Counted from the first letter of the stretch, positions 1 through 8,281 are shown. The stretch is 30,674 bases of DNA from Clostridia bacterium (GCA_017430945.1 JAFRMB010000166.1:1-30674); one strand, 5' to 3'. Numbers and translations are program-made. Notes: generated from the letters alone by a model not told the origin.

Positions 1-194
1 GCTCTTCGCATCCTTCACGGCGTTTAACTCTTCGAATCTGACTGTTCCATCCGGCCTCCGCGCTCCCCTCCTTCCGAAGGATCTTCGCACCTCGGCCCGA
101 TGCCTTGTTTCTCTCTTCTCTGTATCGTTTTCAAGGTTCGCAGCGCGACTTTGAGGGGCTCATTTGAGCGCCATCTCCGTTCAACGCAAGTGTT
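1..194 (-). other. Probable ribosomal RNA operon leader (16S gene beyond the left edge)
   Basis: No convincing protein gene is present here. On the minus strand the region follows a perfect consensus promoter and carries the phrase GAACCTTGAAAAC, which resembles the CTTTGAAAAC tag found in leaders and spacers of Bacillota rRNA operons. Transcription runs off the window at position 1, and the start of 16S (AGAGTTTGATC-type) is not yet reached. The rRNA assignment is an inference from the promoter, the leader phrase and proximity to the origin. Any other strongly expressed stable RNA would be an alternative. Confidence 0.5.
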
Positions 195-223
195 ATTATA
201 CCAAATACCGACGCGTTTGTCAA
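195..223 (-). promoter_or_regulatory. Perfect consensus sigma-A promoter, probably of an rRNA operon
   Basis: Read on the minus strand, TTGACA (218-223) and TATAAT (195-200) are separated by exactly 17 bases. An A-rich run lies directly upstream, as in an UP element. Both hexamers match consensus at every base, which is typical of stable-RNA genes. Confidence 0.8.
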
Positions 224-255
224 GCATTTTTTTCTCGTCGACCGCCTCCACAGAT

Positions 256-327
256 ATGGTGCCGGCCTGCCAAAACATCCCCAAGATGTAGTATTTTCAA
301 GGGGTTTAAGGCCATGGCCGGCACCAT
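256..327. repeat. 72-base inverted repeat with a 12-base perfect stem
   Basis: ATGGTGCCGGCC (256-267) is exactly complementary to GGCCGGCACCAT (316-327). Inside, a CCCC/GGGG pair (around 290 and 301) could extend the fold. It lies between the stop of the membrane-protein gene at 371 and the rRNA-type promoter, so it may end the dnaX operon transcript. No run of T follows the stem on the minus strand, so it is not a standard intrinsic terminator. Confidence 0.6.
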
Positions 328-370
328 TTGCGCGCCGCGATTTTTTGTTAAAGTTCGGTATGGACCGCCG

Positions 371-1057
371 TCAGCTGCCGCTGGTCCGCGCGCGCATCTC
401 GCCGCTGTCTCCGGGCTGCGGATCCTTGATGAAAAAGTGCCCAACGGCGGCGTCTTCCTCCCAATCCACCATGAGTTCCGCCTTGCTGGCATAGCCCAGG
501 AAGACCTCGCCCTCGATGAGGCTGTCCGGCCGGAAAAAGATCCCCGCCGTCGGTGCGTATGCCGTATATCGGTAGCCGTAGTCCTCGATGACGATCTCCT
601 CGCTGCTCTCCGGGTCGGCTGCGCACCGGGCGGCGCGACGTTCCTCGATGCGCGCCTCGTCCAGGTCCAGCGTGCGCATGACCACGAGCTTGTGCGCGCT
701 GTCCGTGGTGCTCACCGTGGCGTAGCGCTGCAGTGTGGTCACGCTGACGTATAGGCTGAGATAGCTCGTGAGCAGCAGCACCGCCATCATCATGATCACC
801 GTCACCAATACGCCGACGGCCACACGCGCCGCCCGGTTTCGGATCAGCCGGACCAGCTTGTACAGTCCCCAGGCCACGCCGATCGTGACGATGCCCACGG
901 GCAGCAGCGTGTAAAGCTCGCCGCGGATGAGCGTCAGCCCCGCCGCCCTGAGCACATTGATGATCACCGTGACCGCCGCCAGCGCCGCCAGCACGATCAG
1001 CACGATGCGGTCTCCGCCGGTGAACGCGAAGCGCTTCTTTGCCTTTTCATTTCCCAT
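371..1057 (-). CDS. Membrane protein of unknown function
   Basis: This 228-residue protein is not recognised. The basic N-terminus is followed by three hydrophobic segments at about residues 16-36, 48-68 and 78-102. The remaining roughly 125 residues are charged and probably face outward. The ATG at 1055-1057 has a GGGAGGT ribosome site. The gene is the last of the five-gene minus-strand operon starting with dnaX, and only 15 bases separate it from the nucleotidyltransferase gene. The soluble part has two acidic patches and no cysteine motif or catalytic signature that I can identify. The gene itself is well supported; its function is unknown. Confidence 0.8.
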   Translation of the reverse strand: MGNEKAKKRFAFTGGDRIVLIVLAALAAVTVIINVLRAAGLTLIRGELYTLLPVGIVTIGVAWGLYKLVRLIRNRAARVAVGVLVTVIMMMAVLLLTSYLSLYVSVTTLQRYATVSTTDSAHKLVVMRTLDLDEARIEERRAARCAADPESSEEIVIEDYGYRYTAYAPTAGIFFRPDSLIEGEVFLGYASKAELMVDWEEDAAVGHFFIKDPQPGDSGEMRARTSGS

Positions 1058-1072
1058 GCCGCATACCTCCCG

Positions 1073-1966
1073 TCACAGGCTCTCGCCGTATACGCCCGCC
1101 TCGTGCATCGCTCGGAGCGACTGCTGCACCTTGGGGCGATCTTCCTGATAGGTGACGCCGAACCACGATGCGTCGGTCCTGAGCACCTCGACCGACAGCG
1201 TGCCGTCTGAAACGAACCTTCCGACCATTTCAGGCAGTAGGAACTCTGCGCGAAGATCTTCCGGGCCGGCGCCGCGCAGGAACGCCTCGAACGCCTGCCG
1301 CGCGCGCGCCATCATCGACGCGGGGAAGCCCCAAAAATTCATGGATACCAGCGCCATCGGGTCGAGCACCCGCCCGGGCTCGCCGTTCGACAGATCGGCG
1401 ATGGTGCCGTCCGGGTAAAGGTGGATGTGCCGAAGCTCCTCCACACCCGCCAGACACCCCTGCTCGACGCGGCAGATGGCGCGCGTCACGTCGCCGTATG
1501 CGCTGACGGTGTTGCCGAGCAGGTAGCCCGCCATGGCCGCACGTTCTTCCTGTGCGCTCAAGAACGCGTACATGCGCTCGAAGGGTTCCACGCCGTAGTA
1601 GTCATCGGCGTTGAGGACGGCAAACGGCCCGTCGACGAACGGCTGCGCGCACAGCATGGCGTGCACGGTGCCGTAGGGCTTTACGCGCCCCTCGGGCACG
1701 CGGTACCATGCCGGCAGGGAGGAGAAATCCTGGATCGCGTAGCAGACCTCGGCGCGCCGGGCGAACCGGTCGCCGCACAGCTGTGCGACCGTGTCCTTAA
1801 GCTCCGGGCGTATGACGAACACGATCCTCTCAAAGCCGGCGCGGATCGCGTCGTACACGGAATACTCCATCAGCAGTTCCCCGTGGGGTCCCATGCCCGT
1901 CGTCTGCTTGCTGCCGCCATAGCGGGAGGCCATGCCCGCCGCCATGACCACGAGTGTCGTCTTCAT
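1073..1966 (-). CDS. Sugar-phosphate nucleotidyltransferase family protein
   Basis: The 297-residue protein begins with a nucleotidyltransferase P-loop-like signature, MAAGMASRYGGSKQ (about residues 8-21). It continues with PYGTVHAM and the metal-binding NADDYYG (about residues 115-121), as in glucose-1-phosphate uridylyl/thymidylyltransferase-like enzymes. The expected reaction is NTP plus sugar-1-phosphate giving NDP-sugar and pyrophosphate in the cytoplasm; the exact sugar and base cannot be read from sequence. The reading frame is open further upstream, but the ATG at 1964-1966 is chosen because AGGAGGAG sits just before it and the conserved domain begins there. The gene starts 26 bases after dut in the dnaX operon. 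Confidence 0.85.
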   Translation of the reverse strand: MKTTLVVMAAGMASRYGGSKQTTGMGPHGELLMEYSVYDAIRAGFERIVFVIRPELKDTVAQLCGDRFARRAEVCYAIQDFSSLPAWYRVPEGRVKPYGTVHAMLCAQPFVDGPFAVLNADDYYGVEPFERMYAFLSAQEERAAMAGYLLGNTVSAYGDVTRAICRVEQGCLAGVEELRHIHLYPDGTIADLSNGEPGRVLDPMALVSMNFWGFPASMMARARQAFEAFLRGAGPEDLRAEFLLPEMVGRFVSDGTLSVEVLRTDASWFGVTYQEDRPKVQQSLRAMHEAGVYGESL

Positions 1967-1991
1967 ATATATCTTCTCCTCCTCTGCGGGT

Positions 1992-2483
1992 TCACGGATC
2001 CGTACTGCCGAACCCACCCGTGCGCAGGCCGTCCGCATCGTCGTCACAGGTGATGCCGTGGGGCAGGAACAGCCCCTGCGCGAACGCCTCGCCCGCGCCG
2101 ACCCGCAGCACGCGCTCTCCGGCGTTGGTCAGTTTGATGAATATGTGGCCCTCGTTGCGCGCGCCGAAGTAGTCTGCGTCCACGACGCCCACGGTGTTGT
2201 TCAGCTGCAGCCTGTATTTGAAGCCCAACCCGCTCCTGGGGAACAGCAGCAGCGCCCAGCCGTCGTCGATGCGGGCGCGCACGCCCGTGGGCAGCGTGAT
2301 CGACTGTCCCGGACGCAGCTCGAACGCCACGGGCGCATAGAAATCATAGCCCGCAGAGCCCGCCGTGGCCCGCGCCGGCAGCTTCAGCGCATCGTAGGGG
2401 GCGGGCAGATCCGGGAAGGCTTCCTGCCAGTCCGCCTCGAAGCGCTCACGGCTCACCTTCATGAACTGAGCGATCCTGTTCAT
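1992..2483 (-). CDS. dut: dUTP diphosphatase
   Basis: The enzyme hydrolyses dUTP to dUMP and pyrophosphate, keeping uracil out of DNA and supplying thymidylate synthesis. All five trimeric dUTPase motifs are present in 163 residues: AGSAGYDFYAP (41-51), PRSGLGFK (82-89), NNTVGVVDADYFG (95-107) with the catalytic-type aspartate, GEAFAQGLFLP (about 121-131) and the C-terminal GGFGSTDP (156-163). The chosen ATG at 2481-2483 has AAGGAG nine bases upstream. An in-frame ATG at 2510 lacks a good site. The start overlaps the end of the RadC-like gene by 38 bases, so translation may be coupled. The dCMP deaminase at 11709 would feed the same dUMP pool. Confidence 0.93.
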   Translation of the reverse strand: MNRIAQFMKVSRERFEADWQEAFPDLPAPYDALKLPARATAGSAGYDFYAPVAFELRPGQSITLPTGVRARIDDGWALLLFPRSGLGFKYRLQLNNTVGVVDADYFGARNEGHIFIKLTNAGERVLRVGAGEAFAQGLFLPHGITCDDDADGLRTGGFGSTDP

Positions 2484-3246
2484 CCATCCACGCTCCTTCG
2501 ATATCTTCATGCGCCGGCTCGGCGCCGCGATAGCACTCGTGGAGCCAGGGTAACTCAGAGTCCATGCGCGCGCGCTCCATGCCGCCGTCGACGCTCATGC
2601 TGTAAAAGCCCTGTTCGCCCACCAGCAGGCAATCCATCAGCTCCACCTCGACCGCGCGCAGCGTGCGGGCAAGGCTGACCAGGTGTTCCCGGTCCTCTGC
2701 CTCCGGCGTCACCGGTCCCGTCCCGACGAACTGCACCAGTATCGCCCGCTGTGCCTGGAGCAGCAGCGCCTGCTCGACGATCCGCCGGACGCAGCGCCCG
2801 TCCCACCAGTACAGCGAATCACACACGGCGTCGTGCATCATGAGCCGCGCGTCGTAATCCAGGTAGAGCACCCGGCACTGCGGCGCGGGCACAGACCGCC
2901 AGCGGCCCGACAGGTAGCCGATCACGTCGCGGCAGCGCCACAGCCGCGGCAGATCGGTGCGCCGGATGTCGCTGTAGGCGTCCATCAGCTCGCCGGTCAT
3001 GGCGCACCACTCCGCCATGCCCTTCGTCACCCCGGGGATCTGCATCAGCCGGTCAGGCCCGGCGTGGAACACCTCGTAGGGCGAGCCAAGTGCGGCGACC
3101 ATCGCCCTGGCCACATCCGAAACGTCGGCGCGCGGCACGGCGAAGAACAGCACCAGCTCGACGATCTCGTGCGGGCGCAGCGCGTCCACGCCCTGCTGCG
3201 CGCGCTTTCTAAGGCGCTCGCGATGCCCGGGTCCATAGCGCTCCAT
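2446..3246 (-). CDS. RadC-like protein without the JAMM metal-binding histidines
   Basis: The 266-residue protein has the two-part RadC layout. An N-terminal helix-hairpin-helix-like region (HRERLRKRA, then LMQIPGVTKGMAEW at 67-80) is followed by a JAB/MPN-like domain. Where RadC proteins carry HNHPSG-DP-x-PS-x-ED, this one reads QFVGTGPVTPEAED (172-185): both histidines and the serine are gone, while the distal aspartate D185 remains. The following LMDCLLVG matches the family's LLDHLIIG but again lacks the histidine. It therefore probably cannot hold zinc and may be a structural or DNA-binding relic. ATG at 3244-3246 follows GGGAGG, 17 bases after dnaX, and the frame is intact, arguing against a decaying pseudogene. 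RadC's cellular role is itself poorly defined. Confidence 0.8.
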   Translation of the reverse strand: MERYGPGHRERLRKRAQQGVDALRPHEIVELVLFFAVPRADVSDVARAMVAALGSPYEVFHAGPDRLMQIPGVTKGMAEWCAMTGELMDAYSDIRRTDLPRLWRCRDVIGYLSGRWRSVPAPQCRVLYLDYDARLMMHDAVCDSLYWWDGRCVRRIVEQALLLQAQRAILVQFVGTGPVTPEAEDREHLVSLARTLRAVEVELMDCLLVGEQGFYSMSVDGGMERARMDSELPWLHECYRGAEPAHEDIEGAWMDEQDRSVHEGEP

Positions 3247-3262
3247 GCGGCGCCTCCCTTCG

Positions 3263-4858
3263 TCAGTCCTCCAGCCGGATCTTGTCCCGCCCGCCAAAGA
3301 CATCGCAGGCCTGATCGAATATGCCGCCGGCAATGGGGGCAGCCTTCTTTTCCTGGGCGCGCCCCGCGCCCTCCGGCGCCAGAACGGTGGTCACGGGCGT
3401 CCCGAACGCCTCGGACAGCACCTGATCCAGCTCCGCCTTGTGGCGCTCCAGCACCAACCTGAGCATCATGCTCCTGGTGTCGAACCCCACGCGCACGGTC
3501 TTGCCGTCAAAGCCTTCAAAGCGCATCGCTTCCAGCGGCTTGCGCAGCGCCGGATTTTCCTCGGCGAACTGACGGATGGCATCCAGGTACGCCTGGGGCG
3601 GTTCCGCCGCAGGCGCGGGAGCGGGTTCGGGCTTTGGCGCCGGCTTTTCGGGCGCCTGTGCCCTGGGCGGCGGCGCCGCACGCCTCTGCGCAGGCGCGGC
3701 CGCCGCGCCCTTTTCGATCAGCTTCTCCACGCGTTCCAGGCGCTCGCTCACCGAAGCGTCCGCCTCGCCGTCCGGCCGGCAGGCGCGCACGGCGGCCAGC
3801 TCCAGTATGGTGCGCGGCCGGGAAGCCCACCGGGTGTCCGGCTCGGCGCGCATAAACAGCTCCAGCATCCGGTCGAGCTGGTCGGCGTTGCTGCGGGAGG
3901 CCTGTTCGATGAAGTGCTGCGCGTCCTCCGGCGTGATCTCGAGGATGTCCGTCAAGCCCTGCTTCACGGCTCCCGCCAGCATGACGGCCCTCAGATGCGC
4001 CGTGACGTCGCGTATGAACACCTGCGGATCGCTGCCGCGGCGCACCGCCCCGTCGATCAGGCGAAGCGCCGAACCGGGATCCGCGTCGATCAGCGCATCC
4101 GTGAAATCGAACATCACCGCGCGTCCGGCCGTGCCCAGCACATCCCGCGCCAGCTGCGCGGACACCTCGCCGTCCGTATAGCTCAGACACACATCCAGAA
4201 GACTCAGCGCGTCGCGCATCGCGCCCTCGGCCGCCCGGGCGATCTCGTAGAGCGCCTCCTCCGTCGCGGTGCGCCCGATGCCGTCCAGCACCACCATGAG
4301 CCGCTCGACGATCGTGTCCACGGCGATGCGGTGGAAGTCGAACCGCTGACAGCGCGACAGGATCGTCGCCGGCAGGCGCTGGGGCTCGGTGGTGGCCAGT
4401 ATGAACACCGCGTGCTTCGGCGGCTCCTCCAGGGTCTTGAGCAGCGCGTTGAACGCGCCCGTTGAGAGCATGTGCACCTCGTCGATGATATATACTTTGT
4501 AGCGCGTCAGCGCAGGGGGAAACTTGATCTTTTCCCGCAGGTCGCGGATCTCGTCCACGCCGTTGTTGGACGCGGCGTCGATCTCGACGACATCCATGCA
4601 GTTCTCCTGCATGATCGCCCGGCAGACGTCGCACTGCCCACACGGATCGCCGTCCCTGGGGTCCAGGCAGTTGATGGCCCGCGACAGCACCTTGGCCGCC
4701 GTGGTCTTGCCCGTGCCGCGGGTGCCGCAGAACAGGTAGGCGTGGGCGATGTGCCCGTTGACCACCTGCCGCCTCAGCGTGCGAACGATCGCATCCTGGC
4801 CGACGATCTCGGAAAACGTGTCCGGCCGCCACGCGCGGTACAATGCCTGATAGCTCAT
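3263..4858 (-). CDS. dnaX: DNA polymerase III subunit gamma/tau (clamp loader)
   Basis: This is the AAA+ ATPase of the clamp loader, which opens the DnaN ring and places it on primed DNA. In 531 residues one sees Walker A GTRGTGKT (45-52), the zinc cysteines C64, C73, C76 and C79, Walker B IIDEVH (124-129), and the LEEPP and LSRCQ motifs of clamp-loader ATPases. A Pro/Ala-rich linker (about 385-425) precedes the C-terminal tau region. ATG at 4856-4858 has GGAGGAG upstream. It heads the operon with the RadC-like gene and dut. The ybaB-recR pair that often follows dnaX is absent. No obvious slippery heptamer for making a short gamma form was noticed. Confidence 0.95.
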   Translation of the reverse strand: MSYQALYRAWRPDTFSEIVGQDAIVRTLRRQVVNGHIAHAYLFCGTRGTGKTTAAKVLSRAINCLDPRDGDPCGQCDVCRAIMQENCMDVVEIDAASNNGVDEIRDLREKIKFPPALTRYKVYIIDEVHMLSTGAFNALLKTLEEPPKHAVFILATTEPQRLPATILSRCQRFDFHRIAVDTIVERLMVVLDGIGRTATEEALYEIARAAEGAMRDALSLLDVCLSYTDGEVSAQLARDVLGTAGRAVMFDFTDALIDADPGSALRLIDGAVRRGSDPQVFIRDVTAHLRAVMLAGAVKQGLTDILEITPEDAQHFIEQASRSNADQLDRMLELFMRAEPDTRWASRPRTILELAAVRACRPDGEADASVSERLERVEKLIEKGAAAAPAQRRAAPPPRAQAPEKPAPKPEPAPAPAAEPPQAYLDAIRQFAEENPALRKPLEAMRFEGFDGKTVRVGFDTRSMMLRLVLERHKAELDQVLSEAFGTPVTTVLAPEGAGRAQEKKAAPIAGGIFDQACDVFGGRDKIRLED

Positions 4859-5061
4859 GTGTCGATCTCCTCCGGTGCGCTCTGTGCCCGCGGCGCGCGC
4901 GGACCATGCCTCTTATATTCTATATCATTTTCAGAAAAAGCGAAAGAGCTAACCCGTTTTTTTGCTCATTTTCTTAACCTCAAGCTAAAAAGATTTCAGT
5001 GAACGCGTGTTATAATGCTCTACGATCGATTTTTGTGCTCATTGGAGGATATCGCGAGATC
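4859..5061. promoter_or_regulatory. Divergent intergenic region between dnaX and murG
   Basis: About 200 bases separate the two divergent genes. For murG, an extended -10 element TGTTATAAT ends at 5016, with no good -35 element. For dnaX, the AT-rich stretch 4915-4975 holds several possible -10 sequences on the minus strand, but none is convincing. No other gene or repeat is visible. Confidence 0.5.
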
Positions 5062-6129
5062 ATGAAAAAGATTGTCCTGACTGGCGGCGGTACGGCCGGC
5101 CATGTCACGCCAAATCTGGCATTGATCCCCAGGCTTCAGGACGACGGATGGGAAGTCCACTACATCGGCGGGGGCGACAGCCCCGAGCAGGAGCTCATCT
5201 CAAAATGCTCCGGCGTCACGTTCTATCCCATCTCCGTCGGCAAGCTTCGGCGGTATTTCGACCCCAAAAACTTCACCGATCCCTTTCGCGTGCTGCATGG
5301 CGTGTTCCAGGCAACGCGCATCATCCGCCGGATCCGCCCGAACGTCGTGTTTTCCAAGGGCGGCTTTGTCTCCGTGCCCGTGGTATACGGCGCGAAGCTG
5401 AACGGCGTACCCATCGTGACCCACGAGTCGGACATGACCCCGGGCCTGGCCAACAAGCTGAGCGCGCCCTTTGCGCGCGTGGAGTGCTGCACCTTCCCCG
5501 AGGCGGTCAAGTTCTGCCGGGGCAAGGGCGTGCACACCGGCACCCCGATCCGCCCCGAGCTGCTCGCCGGAAGCCGCGAATCCGGCCTGCGCCGCTTCGG
5601 CTTCAACGACAGCCGCCCGGTGCTCATGGTGGTCGGCGGCTCCTCCGGCGCACAGTCGATCAACGCCGTCGTATGCGAGGCGCTCCCGAAGCTGCTGGAG
5701 ACCTTCCAGGTGCTGCACCTGGTGGGCAAGGGCAACAGCAACTCCGGCTACAACGGCACGGAGAATTACAAACAGGTGGAATACCTGAACGAGGAGATGG
5801 CCGACGCCTACGCCTGCGCGGACATCGTGGTCTCCCGCGCCGGTTCGAACGCGCTCTGCGAGCTGCTGGCCGCGCGCAAGCCCGCGCTGCTCATCCCCTA
5901 TCCCAAGAGCGCCAGCCGCGGCGACCAGCTCCTGAACGCCGAATCGTTCCGCTCGCGGGGACTGAGCCACGTGCTGCTTCAGGAGGACATGACGCCTCAG
6001 ACCCTGGTCGACGCCATCGTGAAGCTCTACTACGACCGCGGCAGGCTCTACGAGGCCATGAACAACGAGACCAACATCAACGGCATCGACGCCGTGCTCG
6101 AGCAGATCTACAAATACGCCAGACCGTGA
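5062..6129 (+). CDS. murG: UDP-N-acetylglucosamine transferase MurG (peptidoglycan lipid II synthesis)
   Basis: MurG is a membrane-associated GT28 enzyme that moves GlcNAc from UDP-GlcNAc onto lipid I to give lipid II. The 355 residues contain the N-terminal glycine loop GGGTAGHVTPNLAL (about 8-21), FSKGGFVSVPV, HESDMTPGLANKL (the Clostridia version of the HEQN-PG motif), GGSSGAQSIN, and the C-terminal donor-binding region SRAGSNALCELLA with P-x-S-x-S-x-G-DQ. Length is normal for the family. The ATG at 5062 follows GGAGG with a rather long gap of about 13 bases. The frame is open upstream to 4999, but the family N-terminus begins at 5062. It stands alone rather than in a mur/fts cluster. Confidence 0.93.
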   Translation: MKKIVLTGGGTAGHVTPNLALIPRLQDDGWEVHYIGGGDSPEQELISKCSGVTFYPISVGKLRRYFDPKNFTDPFRVLHGVFQATRIIRRIRPNVVFSKGGFVSVPVVYGAKLNGVPIVTHESDMTPGLANKLSAPFARVECCTFPEAVKFCRGKGVHTGTPIRPELLAGSRESGLRRFGFNDSRPVLMVVGGSSGAQSINAVVCEALPKLLETFQVLHLVGKGNSNSGYNGTENYKQVEYLNEEMADAYACADIVVSRAGSNALCELLAARKPALLIPYPKSASRGDQLLNAESFRSRGLSHVLLQEDMTPQTLVDAIVKLYYDRGRLYEAMNNETNINGIDAVLEQIYKYARP

Positions 6130-6167
6130 CGCGCGACAGCTGAAGCGGCGGCAGAAGACGTCAGATC

Positions 6168-6230
6168 GCCGGCTCCCCGTCGCCGGGGCTTCGCTGCCCC
6201 GGACGATGACGGGGGCCGGCCTTCTCTTTG
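6168..6230 (+). terminator. Terminator-like hairpin after murG
   Basis: GCCGGC-CCCCGTC (from 6168) pairs with GACGGGG-GCCGGC (to 6220). Nested inside is a second stem, CCGGGGC/GCCCCGG with loop TTCGCT. The tail CTTCTCTTT is pyrimidine-rich. It lies 38 bases after the murG stop. Confidence 0.6.
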
Positions 6231-6372
6231 CGGTCGCCCGCCGCGCGGCAGGCCGGATCGGGCGAGCGCGAACGTGCCGGACCGGTACCCGCGGCAGATC
6301 CCCCGGGCTTATGGATCTATACACAGAATGACATATAATGGAAGCAAAACGAGCACAGGGAGGGCATGGGCC
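6231..6372 (+). promoter_or_regulatory. Leader of the threonine aldolase gene with a -10 element
   Basis: A TATAAT hexamer lies at 6334-6339, with only a poor -35 (TTATGG at 6309) upstream. AGGGAGGG at about 6357-6364 is the ribosome site for the ATG at 6373. No gene was found between 6130 and 6372. Confidence 0.45.
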
Positions 6373-7407
6373 ATGTCAGAACGGCTTTCTTTCACATCGG
6401 ATTACATGGAGGGCGCGCATCCTGAGATCCTGCGCCGCCTCGAGGAGACCAACCTTTGCAGGTCCGCGGGCTACGGCTTCGACGAATTCTCGGAATCGGC
6501 GCGCGTGAAGATCCGTGCAGCGTGCGGCACCCCTGACGCCGACGTATACTTTCTGGTCGGCGGCACGCAGGCCAACGCCACGATGATCGACGCGCTGCTG
6601 CGCCCCTATCAGGGGGTGATCGCCGCAGAGACCGGCCACATCAGCGTGCACGAGGCCGGCGCCATCGAGTTCGGCGGGCACAAGGTGCTCCAGCTGCCCC
6701 AGCGGGATGCCAAGCTGTGTCCGGACGATATCCGCGCGCTCCTCGAGCGCTACCGGCAGGACGACACCCGCGACCACATGGTCATGCCCGGCATGGTGTA
6801 TATCTCGCAGCCGACCGAGTACGGCACGCTCTACTCGCTCGACGAGCTCACGCGGATCCACGGCATCTGCCGGGAATACGGGATCGCGCTCTACGTCGAC
6901 GGCGCGCGGCTGGCCTATGCGCTGGCGTGTCCGGAAAACGATGTGACCCTCGCCGACCTCGGCCGGCTGTGCGACGCGTTCTACATCGGCGGCACCAAGT
7001 GCGGCGCGCTGTTCGGCGAGGCCGTCGTGGTCCCGAAGGGCGGCTCGATACCGCACCTGTTCACCATCATCAAACAGCACGGCGCGCTGCTCGCCAAGGG
7101 GCGCATCGCAGGGCTGCAGTTCGACGCGCTGTTCACGGACGGGCTCTACTTCGAGGTGGGCCGGAACGCCATCGAAGTGGCGAACAGGATCCGCCGTGCG
7201 CTGCGGGAGAAGGGCTACCGGTTCGCCGTCGAGGCGCCGACCAACCAGATCCTGATCGTGCTGGACCGCGAGCGGCGCGATGCGCTGGCCGAAAAGGTCG
7301 AGCTGGGCTTCTGGGAGAACCTGGACGAGTCGCACACCGTGATGCGCATCGCCACCAGCTGGGCCACGCGGCGGGAGGACGTGGACGCGCTGATCGCGGC
7401 GCTGTGA
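6373..7407 (+). CDS. ltaE: Low-specificity L-threonine aldolase family protein (PLP enzyme)
   Basis: The predicted reaction is cleavage of L-threonine or L-allo-threonine to glycine and acetaldehyde, with pyridoxal phosphate, in the cytoplasm. The 344 residues follow the family: SDYMEGAHPEIL near the N-terminus, GGTQANAT (63-70), the histidine-rich TGHISVHEAGAIE, YVDGARLAYA with D176 to hold the PLP ring nitrogen, and IGGTKCG with K209 as the Schiff-base lysine. The frame is open to 6274, but ATG 6373 is chosen for its AGGGAGGG site and the conserved start. Some relatives act on other beta-hydroxy amino acids, so substrate is inferred from family only. Confidence 0.88.
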   Translation: MSERLSFTSDYMEGAHPEILRRLEETNLCRSAGYGFDEFSESARVKIRAACGTPDADVYFLVGGTQANATMIDALLRPYQGVIAAETGHISVHEAGAIEFGGHKVLQLPQRDAKLCPDDIRALLERYRQDDTRDHMVMPGMVYISQPTEYGTLYSLDELTRIHGICREYGIALYVDGARLAYALACPENDVTLADLGRLCDAFYIGGTKCGALFGEAVVVPKGGSIPHLFTIIKQHGALLAKGRIAGLQFDALFTDGLYFEVGRNAIEVANRIRRALREKGYRFAVEAPTNQILIVLDRERRDALAEKVELGFWENLDESHTVMRIATSWATRREDVDALIAAL

Positions 7408-7440
7408 CGAACGCCGCCCGGTCCTGCACCCTTTAATGAA

Positions 7441-7511
7441 GACAGAAAAACGCGGATCCGGCCATCGTCGCCTGCTGAGCGGCAGAGGCGGCGAAGATCC
7501 GAGTTTTTGTC
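7441..7511. terminator. Bidirectional terminator between convergent genes
   Basis: GACAGAAAAACGCGGATC (7441-7458) pairs imperfectly with GATCCGAGTTTTTGTC (7496-7511), and an inner stem TCGTCGCCT/AGGCGGCGA extends it. A-run and T-run flank the stem so that both strands have a U-tract, fitting its place between ltaE (plus) and the methyltransferase-like gene (minus). Confidence 0.75.
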
Positions 7512-7609
7512 ATCATGGGAGGCTTTTGGCGCCGCATCGGCAGCTGCCCCGTCGTCCGGGATGATGTGAAGGATCCCGATATCTCCCCCTGAGGGAACGC
7601 GGCGGACCG

Positions 7610-8281
7610 CTACCACAGGAACGGGATCAGCCTGCAGCGGACGCGCGCCATGTAATCCGCGTAACCCGGAAGGCCGGCCTCCAGCACCTGCTCTTCGTTG
7701 CGGATGCGCCGGATGATGATCGGGATGTACGCCAGCATGATCACGAACGACACGATCGACGAGAGCACCAGCGGCATCGAGAGGAACAGGAGGAGCGTGC
7801 TCATGTACATCGGATGGCGCACGACGCCGTAGAGGCCGGTGTCGACGACCCGCTGGCCCTGCTGCACCTCTATGGTCCTCGAGAGGAACGCGTTTTCACG
7901 GATCACCTCCGCATACAGCGCGTAGGCCGCCAGGAACACCGCCGCCGCCGCGGGAGACACCCACGCGGGCAGCGCGCTCCAGCCGAAACGATGGTCCAGC
8001 CCGGCGGCCGCGAACGCGGCGACGAACATCGCGCCGCTCAAGAGGATGACCACCCGCTGTTCGCGCTGCGTCTCCCGCGCATTCAGACGCTTCCGCAGGC
8101 GCCCGGGATCTTTCCACAGCAGGAAGAGCCCTGCGATGAACATCGGCGCGAACAATATGCCGATCAGCAGCCATGCCTGCCGCCATGCAAAGGTCCCGGC
8201 CGGCAGGAACAGCAGAAATCCCACCACCAAAAGCCCCGACGCGAACCGCGCGACCGCGCGCGCAAAGAGCCTGGTATCCAT
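7610..8281 (-). CDS. Isoprenylcysteine carboxyl methyltransferase-like membrane protein
   Basis: This 223-residue polytopic protein has hydrophobic segments at about 13-35, 38-56, 78-96, 107-125 and 163-190. Near the C-terminus it carries the ICMT/PEMT signature GLYGVVRHPMYMS (about 151-163), followed by EEQVLEAGLPGYADYMARV. In the family the R-H-P-x-Y and E-E-x-x-L elements bind S-adenosylmethionine and shape the active site in the membrane. Bacterial members methylate varied or unknown substrates, so no substrate is claimed. The ATG at 8279-8281 has AGGGGGAT upstream. The gene is monocistronic with its own promoter at 8322-8350. Confidence 0.8.
   Translation of the reverse strand: MDTRLFARAVARFASGLLVVGFLLFLPAGTFAWRQAWLLIGILFAPMFIAGLFLLWKDPGRLRKRLNARETQREQRVVILLSGAMFVAAFAAAGLDHRFGWSALPAWVSPAAAAVFLAAYALYAEVIRENAFLSRTIEVQQGQRVVDTGLYGVVRHPMYMSTLLLFLSMPLVLSSIVSFVIMLAYIPIIIRRIRNEEQVLEAGLPGYADYMARVRCRLIPFLW

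Noticed and set aside
24..284. Open frame of 86 codons on the minus strand at the left edge
   Set aside because: It overlaps the perfect promoter and the rRNA-like leader, has no ribosome site and no recognisable protein features.
3245..4465. 406-codon open frame opposite dnaX
   Set aside because: It is antisense to the complete, motif-bearing dnaX. Its Arg/His/Ala/Gly-rich composition is typical of shadow frames in GC-rich DNA.
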